A stretch of 64,000 nt of DNA. It comes from Paracyclopina nana. Taxonomy: Eukaryota > Arthropoda > Copepoda > Cyclopoida > Cyclopettidae. Below, in pieces: positions 58,701 through 61,700 of the stretch. Position 1 is the first letter of the stretch. Each line of letters begins with the position of its first letter. Made by a program: the position numbers and the translations under genes. Location: NCBI GenBank assembly GCA_019096065.1, contig JAGUCH010000005.1, positions 7,378,001 through 7,442,000 on the forward strand, in the 5' to 3' direction. Below the pieces are notes generated by a model that was not told where the DNA came from, did no database searches, and worked only from the letters and a program-made list of their open reading frames with translations.

Positions 58701-61700
58701 AGCAAATGTTCATTTGAATAGAACATTTTAACCCGAAAATGTTAAAAAACATTTTAGCCCGAAAATGCTGAAAAAGTTTTTTGCTTCAAATAATCATTTT
58801 TCACCAAAAATGACTATTTTACACGGTCAGTTTTCTACGCAAAAAATGTGCTTTTTTAAAAAATGCTCTTTTGTCTTTCAACTGAGAAAATGGACCAGTG
58901 GAAATTGCGGACTTTGGAAGAATTGAGAATTTGTGCTGCAGAATTGCTAATAATCCTGAGCTTGAATATTCGTGGTAATCCATCATCTTGTCACGTGACT
59001 TGATCTCTCTGCTCACTTTTGAATAGGACGATGATCGGAATTAAGCAGTGGGTGGTATTTTTGTTTTCCTTTGCCCAAAATTCAATTGTGTTTGCCACAA
59101 AATCTCAATTATCATCATGCCTCAATTCACAACAATGAGCAAACATTTACCCATGCTAGTTTGCATGCAAAAGTGAAAATTATGCCAAAAACCTGATGGA
59201 TTGTCGCAAAATGAGAGCTCAGCAAAAATTCTTGGCTCATGACTCAACTTTTATTTTTGCGTCAAACTTTATCAAGAAATTCGTGAGTCAAATGTGACAG
59301 GGTTGGAAGTTGTGAGTTATTTTCCTGAGTTAGGATTTAGCCCAAAATGAGTCAATTTGAGCCGTGAGTATTCTATGGGCCTTGAATAATCTGTGAGCCG
59401 TGAATTATCTATGAGCCGTAAATAATCTGTGAGTCGTGAGTTATCTAAGAGCCGCGTGAGTTATTTATGAGCCATGAGTTATCAGTGAGCCATGAGTTAT
59501 CAGTAAGCCATGAGTTATCAGTGAGTCATAAGTTATCTATAAGCCATAAGTTATCTATGAGCTGCAAGTCATGAGTGAGCCGTGAGTGATCTATGAGTCG
59601 TGAGTGATCTATGAGCCGTGAGTGATCTATGAGCCGTGAGTGATCTATGAGCCGTGAGTGATCTATGTGCCGTGAGTGATCTATGAGTCGTGAGTTATCT
59701 ATGAGCCATGAGTTATCTATGAGCTGTGAGTCATGAGTGAGCCGTGAGTAATCAGTGAGCCATGAGTTATCGATGAGTTATCTATGAGTTTCGAGTCGTG
59801 ACTGAACCTCAAATCAGTGAGCCGTGAGTGATCTATGAGTCGTGAGTTATCTATGAGCCATGAGTTATCTATGAGCTGCGAGTCATGAGTGAGCCGTGAG
59901 TAATCAGTGAGCCATGAGTTATCTATTAGTTATCTATGAGTTGAGAGTCATGAGTGAACCTTGAGTAATCAGTGAGCCGTGAGTGATCTATTATGGGTTG
60001 ACTAATGAGTCATATATGAGCAATCCATGAAATTTGAGTTATCTATAAGCTGATAGTTATCTTTGGGCCATGAGCTATCTAGTATCTACTCATGAGACGT
60101 CTATGAGCAATCCTCATGAGCTATATGCCTAATCAGTATGAGTCCAAAGGCTTGTTGAGCCTCTAACAATTGAAAATGAAGCATAATCTTGAAAAAAACT
60201 TTAGGGGTTTATAACTTTGATGGCGGGATATTTGTTATCAGTGATGATTTTCTGTTGTCACCTCGGTTGTCCTTCAAATGTGTTCACACCCAAATTTCTG
60301 GCTTTTCAAGCATCGAACCTTGGCCTTGTCATGAATATGCCACGAGTTATTCTCGTTAACAACTTTGTTGCCTGTGACAATTGAAAAATCGAATTTCATT
60401 ATTTTGCCTCGATTTTGTGCATTAGAAGCAAAAGCAATTTAAAAAATATTTTTAGGGTGCAGACTTTTTGGAAATGGGCCAGTGTGCAACAAGTCCTATG
60501 AGAGAGATCCAATTTGGACTGAGAGTGAAAGTAATCACGACTCCTCTTTTGAAATAGTTACACTAGCTAATTGGCAGAGAAATGTTAGCACTCCATAATA
60601 AGCTGAATGCATGAGTACAAATCATGTTCTTGTCACTGAATCCCTACTGAGACACTGAGCTCTTGCTGAGCTCAAAAATGAGTTTTTTTATTGAGCTCAC
60701 ACTTAGTTCTTGCTGAGTTCTTAGTTAGCTCATACTGAGTTTTTCTGAGCTCTTACTGAGCTCATACTGAGTTATTACAGAGTTCTATCTGAGCTCATAC
60801 TGAGCTCTCGCCATGAGCTCTTACTGAGCCCATACTGAGTTCTAGGTTAGCTCATTTCGAGTTATGGCTGAGCTCATTCTGAGTTCTAGCTGAGCTCATT
60901 CTGAGTTCTAGCTGAGCTCATTCTCAGTTCTAGCTGAGCTCATATTGAGTTCATGCTGAGCTCATTCTCAGTTCTAGCTGAGCTCATTCTCAGTTATAGC
61001 TGAGCTCTTATTGAGTTCTAGCTGAGCTCATACTGAGTTCTAGCTGAGCTCATTCTGAGTTTGTGCTGAGCTCATTCTGAGTTCATGCTGAGCTCATTCT
61101 GAGTTCTAGCTGAGCTCATTCTGAGTTCATGCTGACCTCATTCTGAGTTCATGCTGAGCTCATTCTGAGTTCTAGCTGAGCTCATACTGAGTTCTAGCTG
61201 AGTTCATACTGAGTTCTAGCTGAGCTCATTCTGAGTTCTAGCTGAGCTCATACTGAGTTCTAGCTGAGCTCATTCTGAGTTCTAGCTGAGCTCCTGCTGA
61301 GCTCAGTTTTCTGACTGAGCAATTGTTTTTCATTAAAAAAAGAGAAGTGGCGGAAAAAACTGAGTTTTTTGTCATTTTATGAGTACTGAGCACAAATCCG
61401 TTGAGAGAAATTTGCCTTTGAAAGGGAAAAAGTGAGGCCATAAAAGTCAGAGATTTGAGCTAGAAAACTGGATGTTATGGCACATAATTTGGAGCCGAAA
61501 GACCTCACTCTCTTTTTTTGGGTGAAAAAGTCAATTTTTTCTGTGAAATGAGAGGCAGGTAAATCGCATGCTCAAGATGATCATAAAGGGCTCACTCCAT
61601 TACTGAGAAGATGCCCAAAAGAGTACAGACTTTTTTGCACCACACGAACACGTGATCAAGTCCAGCTCACAGTGGGGTAAACGGCCATTAAAAAATTGCC

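Noticed and set aside
1..61310. CRISPR-like arrays
   Set aside because: Repeats are directly adjacent with no unique spacers, and the DNA is clearly eukaryotic.
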